Source: Bacillota bacterium
GTDB taxonomy: Bacteria > Bacillota > Clostridia > Lachnospirales > Lachnospiraceae
Length of the DNA: 64,000 nucleotides
Direction: 5' to 3'
NCBI GenBank assembly: GCA_023415635.1
Contig: JAEZJV010000046.1
Span: 124,001-188,000, forward strand
How positions within the stretch are numbered: position 1 is the stretch's first letter; every line of letters starts with the position of its first letter. The translations under genes were made by a program, and so were the position numbers. The notes under the pieces were generated by a model. That model did not search any database and was not told where the DNA came from. It saw nothing but the letters and a program-made list of their open reading frames with translations. Of the stretch, positions 15,701-24,933 are shown in pieces.

Positions 15701-17341
15701 TTATTCTGCTGGGGTAGCAGCATATAAGCTTTTATCATAGACATAATAATTGTTACCTCTGTCCTTTGTCAGCTCCTCTGCCTGTTGATCAGTCAATAGA
15801 AAGGATGCTTTATGGTCCTTGTTCGGACAGGCATCAAAATGGTACCAGCCGTCACCGCAGTTTACCAGATTCCAGTAGTGTTTTGTTCTTCCACCAACTC
15901 TCCTGACTTCCATGTTATCTATCCCTGCCCTGGTTAGCATTGCCTGGGAGATAGCGTAGTAGGTAAAGCAATCTCCGAAACGCTTGGTCATTCCCCGATA
16001 GGCCTCCGCCAGCCAATCTGACTTATCGGAATCTCCGCTATAATCAATATTGCTTCTGACCCATTTATAAATCTCATATGCAATTTCCCTTTTTGTCATA
16101 CTCTGATTCGTAATCTGTTGCAAAAGCTCGTCGCATACCTCGTTAACTGCTTCTTCATTTACGACGAATACCTTCACCTCAAGCTTTGCAGTCTTCGTGG
16201 CTATATTTCCTGCGGAATCTTTGGCTGTATAGGTTACAGTATAGGTTCCCTCCTTATTTAGATTTACCGCACTGTTGTCAACAGAGAAGGTTACCTCCTT
16301 ATCCCTGTTATCTGTTACCGTGACACCCTTTTTATAAGCTACCGGATCCCCTATAAAAACCGTCTTATCCGTGATACCCGAAAAAACAGGAGCTTCTTTA
16401 TCTTCAATCACATTAACAGTAACCGGAAGCTCTGAGCTGTTACCGGCACTGTCCTTGAGGATTACATGAAATGTTATTTCACCCTGTTTTGTAAAATCCG
16501 GTTTCTCCTTATAGCTCACCGATACTGAGGTCGCATCCTTGATATTCTCCACAAAGTCCTCTGCCTTGGGTGTATCTCCACAGAAGATATTCTGTTCCTT
16601 CGCGGTAGCCACGGGTGCCACTGTATCAACTACCTCCACAACTCCAGTGACTCTTTTCCCATTGACCTGGAGCTCTATGGGATAGCTCCCGATTTTATTA
16701 GTATTGATTGTATTTAAATCTGTGATTATGACAGCAGCATATCCATCATTAATCGCAAAATCCTTCACCGATAACTTTCTCTGGGCACCAGCTTCCACCG
16801 TAATCTTATTTTTGATATCCAGCACATTCAGCTTTGCCTTCTTCTCTGTTACGTTACCACTACTATCCTGAAGTAGTAAGGATACCTCCTGTTCTCCCGG
16901 TAATTCAGTATCCGGAGTATGCCTGAAGTATATCTTCACTTCAGATACATCCTTAATATTTAACATAAAGGAATATGGATCTACTACTTCCCCTCTCAGT
17001 ATAAATTGATCCCTGACCTCTGCCTGAGGAGGTACAGTATCCACAATCTTAAGGAGGGAGGTATGGACTCTCCTACCGATCTGGATCTTTACCTTATATG
17101 CCCCCGGAGCACTGGTATCCAGCTTTTCTATATCTGTCAAGAAGATTCCCTTACGATCCTTATATTTTAAAAAGTTTTTCACATCAGGCTTTTGTTGCCC
17201 CGCTTCGAGGGTCACCGCCTTAACTACCATGGGACGCAGCTCTATATAAGCAATACCTGTGAGAATCAGTAAAATTTCCATACTTAAGATCAGAAGGATG
17301 ACCTTCTTTCGATAGCCTCTGTTTCTTCTATATTTTTTCAT
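15701..17341 (-). CDS. Exported transglutaminase-like protein with Ig-like repeats
   Basis: A 546-residue surface protein. One N-terminal helix (about 13-35) after a basic head acts as anchor or signal. Four to five Ig-like/HYR-type repeats follow (repeated DTVPP, DTVAP, DKEAP and KDSAGN signatures), about residues 40-400. The C-terminal transglutaminase-like domain has a full triad: Cys458 in GDCFTYY, His488 in KHYWNL and Asp503 in WYHFD. Such proteins act as proteases, crosslinkers or peptidases in the cell wall. It has its own consensus promoter and no terminator before the racemase gene 76 bases on, so it probably heads the dlt-like operon. Confidence 0.88.
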   Translation of the reverse strand: MKKYRRNRGYRKKVILLILSMEILLILTGIAYIELRPMVVKAVTLEAGQQKPDVKNFLKYKDRKGIFLTDIEKLDTSAPGAYKVKIQIGRRVHTSLLKIVDTVPPQAEVRDQFILRGEVVDPYSFMLNIKDVSEVKIYFRHTPDTELPGEQEVSLLLQDSSGNVTEKKAKLNVLDIKNKITVEAGAQRKLSVKDFAINDGYAAVIITDLNTINTNKIGSYPIELQVNGKRVTGVVEVVDTVAPVATAKEQNIFCGDTPKAEDFVENIKDATSVSVSYKEKPDFTKQGEITFHVILKDSAGNSSELPVTVNVIEDKEAPVFSGITDKTVFIGDPVAYKKGVTVTDNRDKEVTFSVDNSAVNLNKEGTYTVTYTAKDSAGNIATKTAKLEVKVFVVNEEAVNEVCDELLQQITNQSMTKREIAYEIYKWVRSNIDYSGDSDKSDWLAEAYRGMTKRFGDCFTYYAISQAMLTRAGIDNMEVRRVGGRTKHYWNLVNCGDGWYHFDACPNKDHKASFLLTDQQAEELTKDRGNNYYVYDKSLYAATPAE

Positions 17342-17418
17342 AAATCTCTCCTCTTATGATAAAGCGATCATCATGCATAACTTATCTGTAATATTTTTAC
17401 AATTTTTATTTTAGGTAT

Positions 17419-17447
17419 ATCATATTCTTTCCATTAGTAATTGTCAA
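17419..17447 (-). promoter_or_regulatory. Promoter of the transglutaminase / dlt-like operon
   Basis: TTGACA (17447-17442) and TATGAT (17424-17419) on the minus strand with a 17-base spacer, about 80 bases before the transglutaminase start. No comparable promoter was seen between the following five genes. Confidence 0.75.
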
Positions 17448-17598
17448 TATCTGGCTATTCTATTTGGATATTATTCCACCTCAATATCTCTATCTGCTAT
17501 AGTATTGACAGAATGAAGAATTATACACAAAAGCATAATATTACATTCTTCACCATTATTCGATCCACGCATATATTGTTTATTGAAAGGAGTTGATG

Positions 17599-17784
17599 AC
17601 TATGGGATGTAATGAATTTGGCTGCAGACCATACAGAGAATATGACTATCATCGAAGAAGAGACCGTGGAATTAATTGCGGACCGCCCTATGGTCCTCCC
17701 TGCCATAGACGCAGATTTGACCGTGATGACTTTCGCAATTATCCTTCAAGAGGATTTTACTCTGATTTTCCGAGGTTCTATTGA
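17599..17784 (+). CDS. Small Arg/Tyr/Gly-rich protein, possibly coat-associated
   Basis: About 61 residues, rich in Arg, Tyr, Asp, Gly and Pro, with four Cys (GCNEFGC near the start, CGPPYGPPC in the middle). AAAGGAG lies upstream; ATG codons at about 17596 and 17602 are both usable, so the first few residues are uncertain. Composition resembles small clostridial spore coat or exosporium proteins, but I find no named family. It is divergent from the transglutaminase operon. An alternative frame over the same DNA is longer-looking but has no ribosome binding site. Confidence 0.6.
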   Translation, partial: TMGCNEFGCRPYREYDYHRRRDRGINCGPPYGPPCHRRRFDRDDFRNYPSRGFYSDFPRFY

Positions 17785-17897
17785 TTTTCTCTAACCATTG
17801 GACTATGAAATAATACTTTACTTCAGCAACTTAGAGTGTTAAAATTATACTGTGTGAAAAAGCATATAATCACGATCGGATGAAAGGAGTCCTACCG

Positions 17898-18200
17898 ATG
17901 AGCAAAAACATCAGAACTACTGCTGTTGACCATCTTTTTGAGGCAATTTTAAGCTTAAAGGATTCGGAGGAATGTTATACATTTTTTGAGGACATATGTA
18001 CTGTAAATGAGCTATTATCATTATCTCAAAGATTTGAAGTGGCACGCATGCTTCGGTGCCATAAAACCTATCTGGAAATTGCAGAAAAGACCGGCGCTTC
18101 TACTGCCACCATCAGCCGTGTCAACCGTTCTCTTAATTATGGCAATGATGGCTACGATATGGTATTTAGCAGAATGAAAGATCCCTTTTCTAACAAATAA
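17898..18200 (+). CDS. YerC/YecD family TrpR-like DNA-binding protein
   Basis: A 100-residue all-helical protein of the YerC/YecD family with a Trp-repressor-like HTH (ELLSLSQRFEVARML, then TYLEIAEKTGASTATISRVNRSL). In this family the helix-turn-helix ends at the conserved ATISRVNR. Members are predicted transcription regulators of unclear regulon; they occur next to pcrA-containing clusters in Bacilli and Clostridia, as here. I start at 17898, where GGAGT precedes the ATG; a frame open from 17880 has no site. Confidence 0.92.
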   Translation: MSKNIRTTAVDHLFEAILSLKDSEECYTFFEDICTVNELLSLSQRFEVARMLRCHKTYLEIAEKTGASTATISRVNRSLNYGNDGYDMVFSRMKDPFSNK

Positions 18201-18217
18201 TAAGCGATCAAATTAAT

Positions 18218-18253
18218 AATGAGCCCATAACCGGTCGGTTATGAGCTCATTTT
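18218..18253. terminator. Bidirectional terminator between yerC-like and DUF1836 genes
   Basis: AATGAGCCCATAACC and GGTTATGAGCTCATT form a long stem with a four-base loop, followed by TTT on the plus strand and preceded by A residues for the opposite strand. The two flanking genes converge here. Confidence 0.8.
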
Positions 18254-18308
18254 AGCTCAAGCTTCACAAACTGTCTGAGAAGCTGACATTTTTAATATCC
18301 GTAGTATA

Positions 18309-18992
18309 TTATAACGCTTCAGGCTTTTTCTCCTCTGGCTTCTTCTTGATATCCTTCTTAACCTCAGCCTTGCTCGTATTTGCTTTATTATGATAGCTTT
18401 CTCCCATCAGGGCATCATCTATCATCTTCTCAATCATATGTTTTCGCATATACACATCAAAACATAGCATGCTGATAAAAGAAAAGGATGTCAGGAAATC
18501 ATGATCTTCTTTATCGGTAATCTCAGAAAAGGATTCCTTTGCTTTTGTCATCTTACGAATCATGTCCTTGGTAAGCGCATCTGTCTGCTCCTTTTCTAAG
18601 CGGAAGATCTCCTCGTATATCTTCTCCAGCTTTATCTTGGACTTATCTCCATAATAACGTTCCGTCAGCGGATTAAAGATGCTCTGGATATCATTGATTG
18701 AGAGGATATTCTTGAAATAATAAATAAAAATCAAAAGGAACATATGCTCCTTCGTATATTTCTTCTTATTGGGAGGAGGTAACAGCTCATTTTTAGTGTA
18801 GTTATTGATCATCGTCTTCGTCAGGAGCTTATCTTCATTATAACGCTTTGAGGATTTCAGATGCTTATCCATAAAGGTCGTTACCTGATCCATATACAAA
18901 TCTATATTTGGTATATCGTCAGGCATGATATATTTCACGTCCTTTAAGCTGTCGATTAAGCTTCTGATATACTCTTCTTTCGTCATATCCAA
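18309..18992 (-). CDS. DUF1836 domain protein
   Basis: A 227-residue cytoplasmic protein with the DUF1836 domain (about residues 30-160), which carries a MerR-like HTH (LTKTMINNYTKNELLPPPNKKKYTKEHM). The tail is Lys/Glu-rich low complexity. It is probably a DNA-binding regulator of unknown target. The start is uncertain: GAGGTG is directly followed by a GTG too close to use, so I prefer the TTG at 18992 (spacing six); an ATG two codons later is the alternative. It converges with the YerC-type gene and is divergent from pcrA. Confidence 0.85.
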   Translation of the reverse strand: MDMTKEEYIRSLIDSLKDVKYIMPDDIPNIDLYMDQVTTFMDKHLKSSKRYNEDKLLTKTMINNYTKNELLPPPNKKKYTKEHMFLLIFIYYFKNILSINDIQSIFNPLTERYYGDKSKIKLEKIYEEIFRLEKEQTDALTKDMIRKMTKAKESFSEITDKEDHDFLTSFSFISMLCFDVYMRKHMIEKMIDDALMGESYHNKANTSKAEVKKDIKKKPEEKKPEAL

Positions 18993-19096
18993 TAAAATCA
19001 CCTCTAATTTATTATATAGTATTCGTTACTAGATGTCAAAGCAAAAATAAACATATAGATAGCAGCATTTGCTAATTCTGAGCTAAAATTGCAGGA

Positions 19097-19125
19097 TTGA
19101 ATCTGCTTCTCTACCATGCTATAAT
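19097..19125 (+). promoter_or_regulatory. pcrA promoter
   Basis: TTGAAT (19097-19102) and TATAAT (19120-19125), spacer 17 bases. The predicted leader to the start codon is about 140 bases and contains an inverted repeat. Confidence 0.75.
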
Positions 19126-19151
19126 AAACATATGTTTGCTGTTGGTCGGCA

Positions 19152-19213
19152 GCTAAAAAGATCCGTATAAAGCTAATTCGTATTACAACATCAATTTATT
19201 CCAGCTTTTTAGC
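19152..19213 (+). repeat. Inverted repeat in the pcrA leader
   Basis: GCTAAAAAG (about 19152-19160) and CTTTTTAGC (about 19205-19213) are exact inverted copies separated by about 44 bases, within the untranslated leader of pcrA. Function unknown; no known riboswitch signature is seen. Confidence 0.35.
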
Positions 19214-19274
19214 AAAATAATTGACTTGATGGTTGGTTGAATGAATGTTCATATAAAAATTTTTGGAGGTTACC

Positions 19275-21590
19275 ATGAGTATTTATGATACATTGAATCC
19301 TGAACAGAAGCGCGCTGTGCTTCATGATAAGGGACCGCTCTTGATTCTTGCAGGGGCCGGTTCCGGAAAGACGCGGGTTCTGACCCACCGTATTGCTTAT
19401 CTGATTGAGGAGCGGGGAGTGAATCCCTATAATATCCTCGCAATTACCTTCACCAACAAGGCTGCAAGGGAGATGCGGGAACGAGTTGATAAGATTGTGG
19501 GCTACGGTTCAGAGTATATCTGGGTCTCCACCTTCCACTCCACCTGTGTCCGGATTTTACGTAGATACATAGATACCATCGGATTCTCCAGAAGCTTTAC
19601 CATCTATGATACCGATGATCAGAAGACCTTAATGAAGGAAATCTGTAAATACTTAAATATCGATACCAAAAAGACCAACGAGCGTGCCATCCTCTCAGTC
19701 ATCTCCAAGGCGAAGGATGAGCTGATCTCTCCTGAAGAATTTGCTATAAACGCCGGACGCGATTTAATGCAGAACCGTTATGCCCAGGCATATGCCGAAT
19801 ATCAGAAGAGACTCCGCCAGAGTAACGCTTTAGACTTTGATGATTTGATTTATAAGACCGTAGAGCTGTTTCAGATGAATTCCGAAGCCCTCACCTATTT
19901 CCAGAATCGCTTCCGGTATATCATGGTGGACGAGTACCAGGATACGAACACCGCCCAATTCCGCCTTATTCATCTGCTCGCCTCCGGTGTGAACATTTAC
20001 GGAGAAAAGGAATATAATCTTTGTGTGGTGGGTGATGATGACCAGTCCATCTATAAGTTCCGTGGTGCAAATATCTATAACATCCTGAATTTCGAGAAAT
20101 CCTTTCCGAATACAGAGGTAATTAAGCTGGAGCAGAACTACCGCTCCACTAAGAGTATCTTGAATGCTGCCAACGAGGTAATCTGCAATAATCAGGGCCG
20201 GAAGGATAAGTCTCTCTGGACAGAGAATGAGGAAGGGGAACCTGTTCATTTCACTCAGTTTGAAACTGATTTTGAAGAGGCTGATAGCATCACTGCTGAA
20301 ATCAGACGGATTGTGGACAGCGGTGCAGCAAGTTACCAGGAGTTCGCAATTCTCTACAGAACGAATGCTCAGTCCCGTCTGCTGGAGGAGAAGCTGTTGC
20401 TGCGCAATATTCCATATAAGATTATCGGCGGTGTGAATTTCTATGCCCGTAAGGAAATCAAGGATATGCTTGCCTACTTAAAGACTATTAATAACGGACT
20501 TGACAGTCTGGCGGTGAAAAGAATTATTAATGTACCCAGAAGAGGGATTGGACTTACTACAGTTGATAAGGTCAATGATTATGCCGTAGAACATGATATG
20601 AGCTTTTATGAGGCCCTGACCAGGGCTCATTATATACCAGGTCTGGAACGCTCCATATCCAAGATAACTCCCTTCGTCAGTCTGATTGAGGGTCTGAAGT
20701 CCAGAGTGGGGCAGGAGGGTTATTCTCTTCGGGAGCTGATTGATGATATCTTAGATGCCACCGGATACCTCCGTGAGTTGGAGGAAGAGAAGGATGAGGA
20801 TGCACAGGACCGAATTGGTAATATCAACGAACTCGTGAATAAACTGGTTACCTATGAAGACAATTCAGAAGATCTTCCTACTTTAAACGGCTTCCTAGAG
20901 GAGGTTGCTCTGGTTGCCGATATTGATACACTGGAGGAAGGGTCTGACCATATCGTACTGATGACGCTCCACAGTGCAAAGGGTCTGGAATTCCCTTATG
21001 TATATCTCTGCGGTATGGAGGAAGGAATATTCCCAGGATATATGTCTATCTTTGCAGATAATCCAATCGAAGAGATTGAGGAGGAACGCCGACTCTGCTA
21101 TGTCGGTATCACCCGGGCAATGAAACAGCTGTCCCTGAGCGCAGCTAAGCAGAGAATGCTGCGAGGTGAGACTCAGTACAATAAGCCTTCCCGCTTTGTA
21201 AATGAAATTCCCAGATATATGATCAAGATGATTACCCCCGGACCAAGAAGATCACAGTTTTCCTTTGAGGATGATACTACTTCTGCTAAACGTTCCTTTA
21301 ACAAAAGCTTACATAATGAGATTAATTTTGATAAATCTCCTGTTCCAAGCTATACTCAAGCTCAGGCTAACTATAAGCCCTATATCGCTGAGACAAAGCA
21401 ATTCGAGGGTAAGCAGATGGGTACACTGAATTACGGTGTCGGTGACACGGTAAAGCATATTAAATTCGGTGTGGGTATTGTAACGGATATCACTAAGGGA
21501 GGCAAAGATTATGAGGTTACGGTGGATTTCCCAAACTTTGGTATCAAGAAGCTGCTATCCACCTTCGCTAATCTGATTAAAATCGATTAA
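19275..21590 (+). CDS. pcrA: ATP-dependent DNA helicase PcrA/UvrD
   Basis: A 771-residue superfamily 1A helicase that unwinds 3' to 5' in repair and replication. Motif I LAGAGSGKTRVL is near residue 26, motif II VDEYQDTN near 220, motif III GDDDQSIYKFRGA, motif IV NYRST, motif V LHSAKGLEF and motif VI RRLCYVGITRA. The last 50 residues form the Tudor-like C-terminal domain (VKHIKFGVGIV, VDFPNFGIKKL) that binds RNA polymerase in PcrA. GGAGGT lies four to five bases upstream of the ATG. It has its own promoter and is monocistronic or followed only by a small gene. Confidence 0.97.
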   Translation: MSIYDTLNPEQKRAVLHDKGPLLILAGAGSGKTRVLTHRIAYLIEERGVNPYNILAITFTNKAAREMRERVDKIVGYGSEYIWVSTFHSTCVRILRRYIDTIGFSRSFTIYDTDDQKTLMKEICKYLNIDTKKTNERAILSVISKAKDELISPEEFAINAGRDLMQNRYAQAYAEYQKRLRQSNALDFDDLIYKTVELFQMNSEALTYFQNRFRYIMVDEYQDTNTAQFRLIHLLASGVNIYGEKEYNLCVVGDDDQSIYKFRGANIYNILNFEKSFPNTEVIKLEQNYRSTKSILNAANEVICNNQGRKDKSLWTENEEGEPVHFTQFETDFEEADSITAEIRRIVDSGAASYQEFAILYRTNAQSRLLEEKLLLRNIPYKIIGGVNFYARKEIKDMLAYLKTINNGLDSLAVKRIINVPRRGIGLTTVDKVNDYAVEHDMSFYEALTRAHYIPGLERSISKITPFVSLIEGLKSRVGQEGYSLRELIDDILDATGYLRELEEEKDEDAQDRIGNINELVNKLVTYEDNSEDLPTLNGFLEEVALVADIDTLEEGSDHIVLMTLHSAKGLEFPYVYLCGMEEGIFPGYMSIFADNPIEEIEEERRLCYVGITRAMKQLSLSAAKQRMLRGETQYNKPSRFVNEIPRYMIKMITPGPRRSQFSFEDDTTSAKRSFNKSLHNEINFDKSPVPSYTQAQANYKPYIAETKQFEGKQMGTLNYGVGDTVKHIKFGVGIVTDITKGGKDYEVTVDFPNFGIKKLLSTFANLIKID

Positions 21591-21670
21591 TGTTCATTTT
21601 CTGAATAAATTTGCTATTCCTAAGAAATATTATAGTAATGACAAAAAAATTGTGCTATAATGAAGCCAAA

Positions 21671-21698
21671 GCAAGCAATTGCTGATGCTTGCCATTTT
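21671..21698 (+). terminator. Possible terminator after pcrA
   Basis: GCAAGCA and TGCTTGC form a seven-base-pair stem about 80 bases past the pcrA stop, followed by CATTTTC. The U-tract is short, so termination would be partial. Confidence 0.4.
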
Positions 21699-21792
21699 CT
21701 GTAGAATATATTTCATTATTGTGTATGCAATATTCATATCAGAAATACAAGGAAACATTACCTTGTCATAAATATTAGAAGGGAGTGCTATC

Positions 21793-22062
21793 ATGGGAAA
21801 TAAACTGGAAGAGCTTTTAAGTACAATGAAATTAGGTGAGCTGGTTCACAAAAAGGATTCATATGGTAAAAAGAAAAATGTCATATTGTGTGTCCTGGCA
21901 GTAATCGGTGGTGTTGCCGCTGTCGCTGCAATCGCCTATGCAGTATACAGATATATGAACCCCGATTATCTCGAGGATTTCGATGATGATTTTGATGATT
22001 ATGAGGATGATACTGAGGTGACAGCTGAGGAAGAGACCTCCACAACTGCTTCGGAAGAATAA
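21793..22062 (+). CDS. Small acidic single-pass membrane protein
   Basis: An 89-residue protein. Residues 1-28 are cytoplasmic and basic, residues about 29-51 form one transmembrane helix (NVILCVLAVIGGVAAVAAIAY), and the tail is extremely acidic (repeated DD and EE, then Thr/Ser/Glu). Proteins of this architecture are widespread in Lachnospiraceae and usually annotated DUF4366-like or hypothetical. GAAGGGAG precedes the ATG. A terminator follows, so it is a single-gene unit after pcrA. Function unknown. Confidence 0.85.
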   Translation: MGNKLEELLSTMKLGELVHKKDSYGKKKNVILCVLAVIGGVAAVAAIAYAVYRYMNPDYLEDFDDDFDDYEDDTEVTAEEETSTTASEE

Positions 22063-22075
22063 GAGCACAACAATT

Positions 22076-22114
22076 AACGGGTACCGCACCTCAAGGTTCA
22101 GTACCCGTTTTTAT
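22076..22114 (+). terminator. Terminator of the small acidic membrane protein gene
   Basis: AACGGGTAC and GTACCCGTT form a nine-base-pair stem followed by TTTTATA. Confidence 0.88.
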
Positions 22115-22258
22115 ATTAGTACACTCTTCATTGATAAGGCTTATAAAGCCATACGTATTGTTCTGTGTACTCCGGCCCATGAACAACATAGACATAAGGA
22201 ATTAGAATTGATTTTATATCTGTCTATACAGAGTCTCTTTCTTGACCGTTCGTTATTT

Positions 22259-23239
22259 CTATTCTCTTGTAAATTCTGTATTCACAAGCTCCTGATAGTC
22301 CGCGTGAATCGGCAGTATTTCTGCATCCTGAAGGATATCCTGCAGGAAGCTTAAGCTCCCTTCCTCCATGAGAAGATTCTTCTTCCAGGTATCCTGTTCC
22401 TGATATCTGGTCACCATGATGGCCAGTTCTTCCTTGGTTGTATCAGGGAACTGTGGCTTTATGGCCCGTGCCACTTCAGCGGCAGAATGAGAATTCACGT
22501 ATTCCAATCCTTTTTGAAGTCCCTTCATAAAAAGTTTTAGCTGCTCCTGACGTTGTGCCGGATAGTTTTTTCGGATACAGATTGCCGTCTCCGGTATTTT
22601 ACCGCTTTCATCACCAAGTGTTGCTACAACCTTGCCGCTTCCCTCCAGCTCCAGAGTTGTTGCTGTCGGCTCATAGACCAGCGCATAATCTCCTTTGCCT
22701 GAGGTGAATTCCTTCACGGCAGAGCTCAGCTCTACATCGGATAGAAGGCTTAAGTCTGTCTTTACTTTAATCCCATGCTTTTTCAGAATATATTCCAGAA
22801 CTGCTTCCGGAAGCTTTCCTCCTCCGCCATTTATCACAGTCTTTCCCTTTATTCCTTCCCAGGTAAACTGTTCTGCCGAATCCCTGGATACCAGAAATTC
22901 TTCTGCTCTCTGGGTTAGCTGACCGATACAGATAAGACTGTCCTTGGCCTCTTTATCACCCTTTTGAATAAGCGGCACTTCTGTTCCGAGTATCCCGATG
23001 TCACATTTCCCTTCCAACAGAGCATCCTTGGTCTTCTCTGCTCCCTGTCCTCCTGCCAGTCTGACCTTTAAACCCTCATTCTTAATATACCCCTTCTCAA
23101 TCGCTACATAGAACGGAGCATAGCTGACCGAGTGGGCAGCTTCATTTATTATAAAATCTGACAGCCCAAGCTTTTTATTACAGCTGCCAAGCATAACCAT
23201 AGTGAGCATAACAATACTAGCAATATAGACTCTCTTCAT
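22259..23239 (-). CDS. Orphan ABC transporter substrate-binding lipoprotein (SsuA/THI5-like)
   Basis: A 326-residue exported lipoprotein with lipobox MLGSC (Cys about 20). The fold is the NMT1/THI5-like (SsuA/TauA/ThiY) periplasmic-binding type: APFYVAIEKGYIKNEGLKV, GKCDIGILGTE, then WEGIKGKTVINGGGG and KGDYALVYEP. Members bind sulfonates, nitrate or pyrimidine precursors. No permease or ATPase gene lies next to it; the following gene is a GH43 glycosidase in the same direction. The substrate is open. Thiamine-precursor uptake is possible but there is no TPP riboswitch upstream. Confidence 0.88.
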   Translation of the reverse strand: MKRVYIASIVMLTMVMLGSCNKKLGLSDFIINEAAHSVSYAPFYVAIEKGYIKNEGLKVRLAGGQGAEKTKDALLEGKCDIGILGTEVPLIQKGDKEAKDSLICIGQLTQRAEEFLVSRDSAEQFTWEGIKGKTVINGGGGKLPEAVLEYILKKHGIKVKTDLSLLSDVELSSAVKEFTSGKGDYALVYEPTATTLELEGSGKVVATLGDESGKIPETAICIRKNYPAQRQEQLKLFMKGLQKGLEYVNSHSAAEVARAIKPQFPDTTKEELAIMVTRYQEQDTWKKNLLMEEGSLSFLQDILQDAEILPIHADYQELVNTEFTRE

Positions 23240-23370
23240 GATACCTCCGGAGCTTACCTTATTTCATAGTTCATTATATTCTAAGAAACCGCTCCTATGA
23301 GTATTGTCTGTACAGAATTCTACTCTGCCCTCTCATAAAAAGGCTGAGGGTACTTCCTGACAAATCAATC

Positions 23371-24933
23371 TTAAGATAAATCCGCCTGCTTAATATATAT
23401 AAAATCAGAAAAATCCGCTGCTCCACCGACTTCCCTCGTAGCATAATAAAATAATCCGAATCTACAGCCCGTAAAATGATCCATTTTGAAGTAAAGTCTA
23501 TGAGTGCACCCGAGCAGTCTCCATGCTTTATCCTTCAGATAGTAGAAATTAGCCTTGTCAGCCCCATTCGTGAAATCTACGGATACCTTCAAGGTTGCCT
23601 TACAACTATCGATGGGAATTCGCTCGTATTCCGTTCCAGGCTCAGAGTCACCTGGCAAGGAATAAAATTCTTCATTCTCGGCTTTTCTGGCAAGCATCAC
23701 CAGATGATATCTATTTTCTTCCTTGGTAATCGCAATCAATCCATAGCAACCCTGTAAAGCACAGATCCCGGCATAGTCTCCATTCTTGATGTTACTTGCG
23801 TCAATTGTGACAGCTGCTTCGCATTTCGGATATACTGTCCGCTGGGTCAAGGTATTGGCTGCCTGTCCGACATTGCTGCTGAGCTTTCCGGTCCGAATAC
23901 GAAGAACTCCGGGCTGTTCCGTCACTGACCATAAAAGCTTCCAGGGGGTATGATTCCACTGCCAGAAGCTCTTCAGTCTGATCTCACCGGCCTGATCGGG
24001 AGTATAGTAAAAATTATCACTCCCCTCTAAAGGCTCATAGCAGTACTCCGGTCTGGTACTTTTCACAGTAAGGGTAAGGGGAGCCTTTCCCACTATTCCA
24101 AGCACCGGGAAATCCTCTTCCCAATGCATCGGAACCAGCACCGGAACACGTCCGACAGCTCCATGATCCTGGAAGAGCATCGCATACCAGTCCCCCTCCG
24201 GGGTGTCTACAATACCGCCCTGCGCCACACCGCAGCTATGATACCCCAGGTCGTCATCAAAGATATCTCTACCGATGAATTCCCCTTCCAGAGAATCAGC
24301 TACGAAACAGGCTTCCGTTCTTCTGCCAGGTGCTTCCATCGGCCAATGTATCAGAAAGAGATAGTACTTTTCATTGATTTTATACAGGTGAGAGCCTTCA
24401 TAGCCCAGTCTTACCTGAGATTTGTCCTTCTCAGTCACAAGCAGGCGATGGAGTCCGTCGGGCTTTGGACCTGTTAAATCCTCATTCAGCTCTGTCAGAT
24501 AGATATCCGTATTCCCATAGGCGATATACACCCTGTCATCCTCATCAAAAAGCAGGGAACAATCATGGTAGAAGCCTTCGACATACTGCTTCCTCCAGGG
24601 TCCGCAGATATCCTCAGACCGATACAGATAGGTCTTATGGGTATCATTTGCCACAAAGCACACATAGAAGATGCCTTTATGGTACCGCAGCGATGCCGCC
24701 CACATACCCTTTCCATAGATGCATTGATCCCCTTCCAGGCATTGCGCTGGTGTATCCTCCAGGCTGTCAAAGACATAAGCTACGATCTCCCAATTGATGA
24801 GGTCGTAGGAACGCAGGATTACCCCACCCGGCATGAAGTGCATTGTTGTACTGATCATATAATAAGTATCCCCAACCCGGATGACATCCGGGTCAGGATA
24901 ATCGGATTTTAGGATTGGATTAGTATTCATCAT
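23371..24933 (-). CDS. Glycoside hydrolase family 43 protein (beta-xylosidase/arabinofuranosidase type)
   Basis: A 520-residue intracellular GH43 enzyme without a signal peptide. The five-bladed propeller (about 1-300) shows the three catalytic acids in context: Asp in SDYPDPDVI near residue 12, Asp in FYHDCSL near 125, and Glu in GYEGSHLY near 185. A C-terminal beta-sandwich (about 320-515) is of the GH43 C2 type. It would release xylose or arabinose from short oligosaccharides imported into the cell. GAGGTCC precedes the start. It stands alone apart from the orphan binding protein gene 131 bases downstream. Confidence 0.92.
   Translation of the reverse strand: MMNTNPILKSDYPDPDVIRVGDTYYMISTTMHFMPGGVILRSYDLINWEIVAYVFDSLEDTPAQCLEGDQCIYGKGMWAASLRYHKGIFYVCFVANDTHKTYLYRSEDICGPWRKQYVEGFYHDCSLLFDEDDRVYIAYGNTDIYLTELNEDLTGPKPDGLHRLLVTEKDKSQVRLGYEGSHLYKINEKYYLFLIHWPMEAPGRRTEACFVADSLEGEFIGRDIFDDDLGYHSCGVAQGGIVDTPEGDWYAMLFQDHGAVGRVPVLVPMHWEEDFPVLGIVGKAPLTLTVKSTRPEYCYEPLEGSDNFYYTPDQAGEIRLKSFWQWNHTPWKLLWSVTEQPGVLRIRTGKLSSNVGQAANTLTQRTVYPKCEAAVTIDASNIKNGDYAGICALQGCYGLIAITKEENRYHLVMLARKAENEEFYSLPGDSEPGTEYERIPIDSCKATLKVSVDFTNGADKANFYYLKDKAWRLLGCTHRLYFKMDHFTGCRFGLFYYATREVGGAADFSDFIYIKQADLS

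Noticed and set aside
17612..17794. 60-codon open frame on the plus strand overlapping the small Arg/Tyr-rich gene
   Set aside because: It is the same DNA in another frame with no ribosome binding site, whereas the chosen frame has AAAGGAG and coat-like composition.
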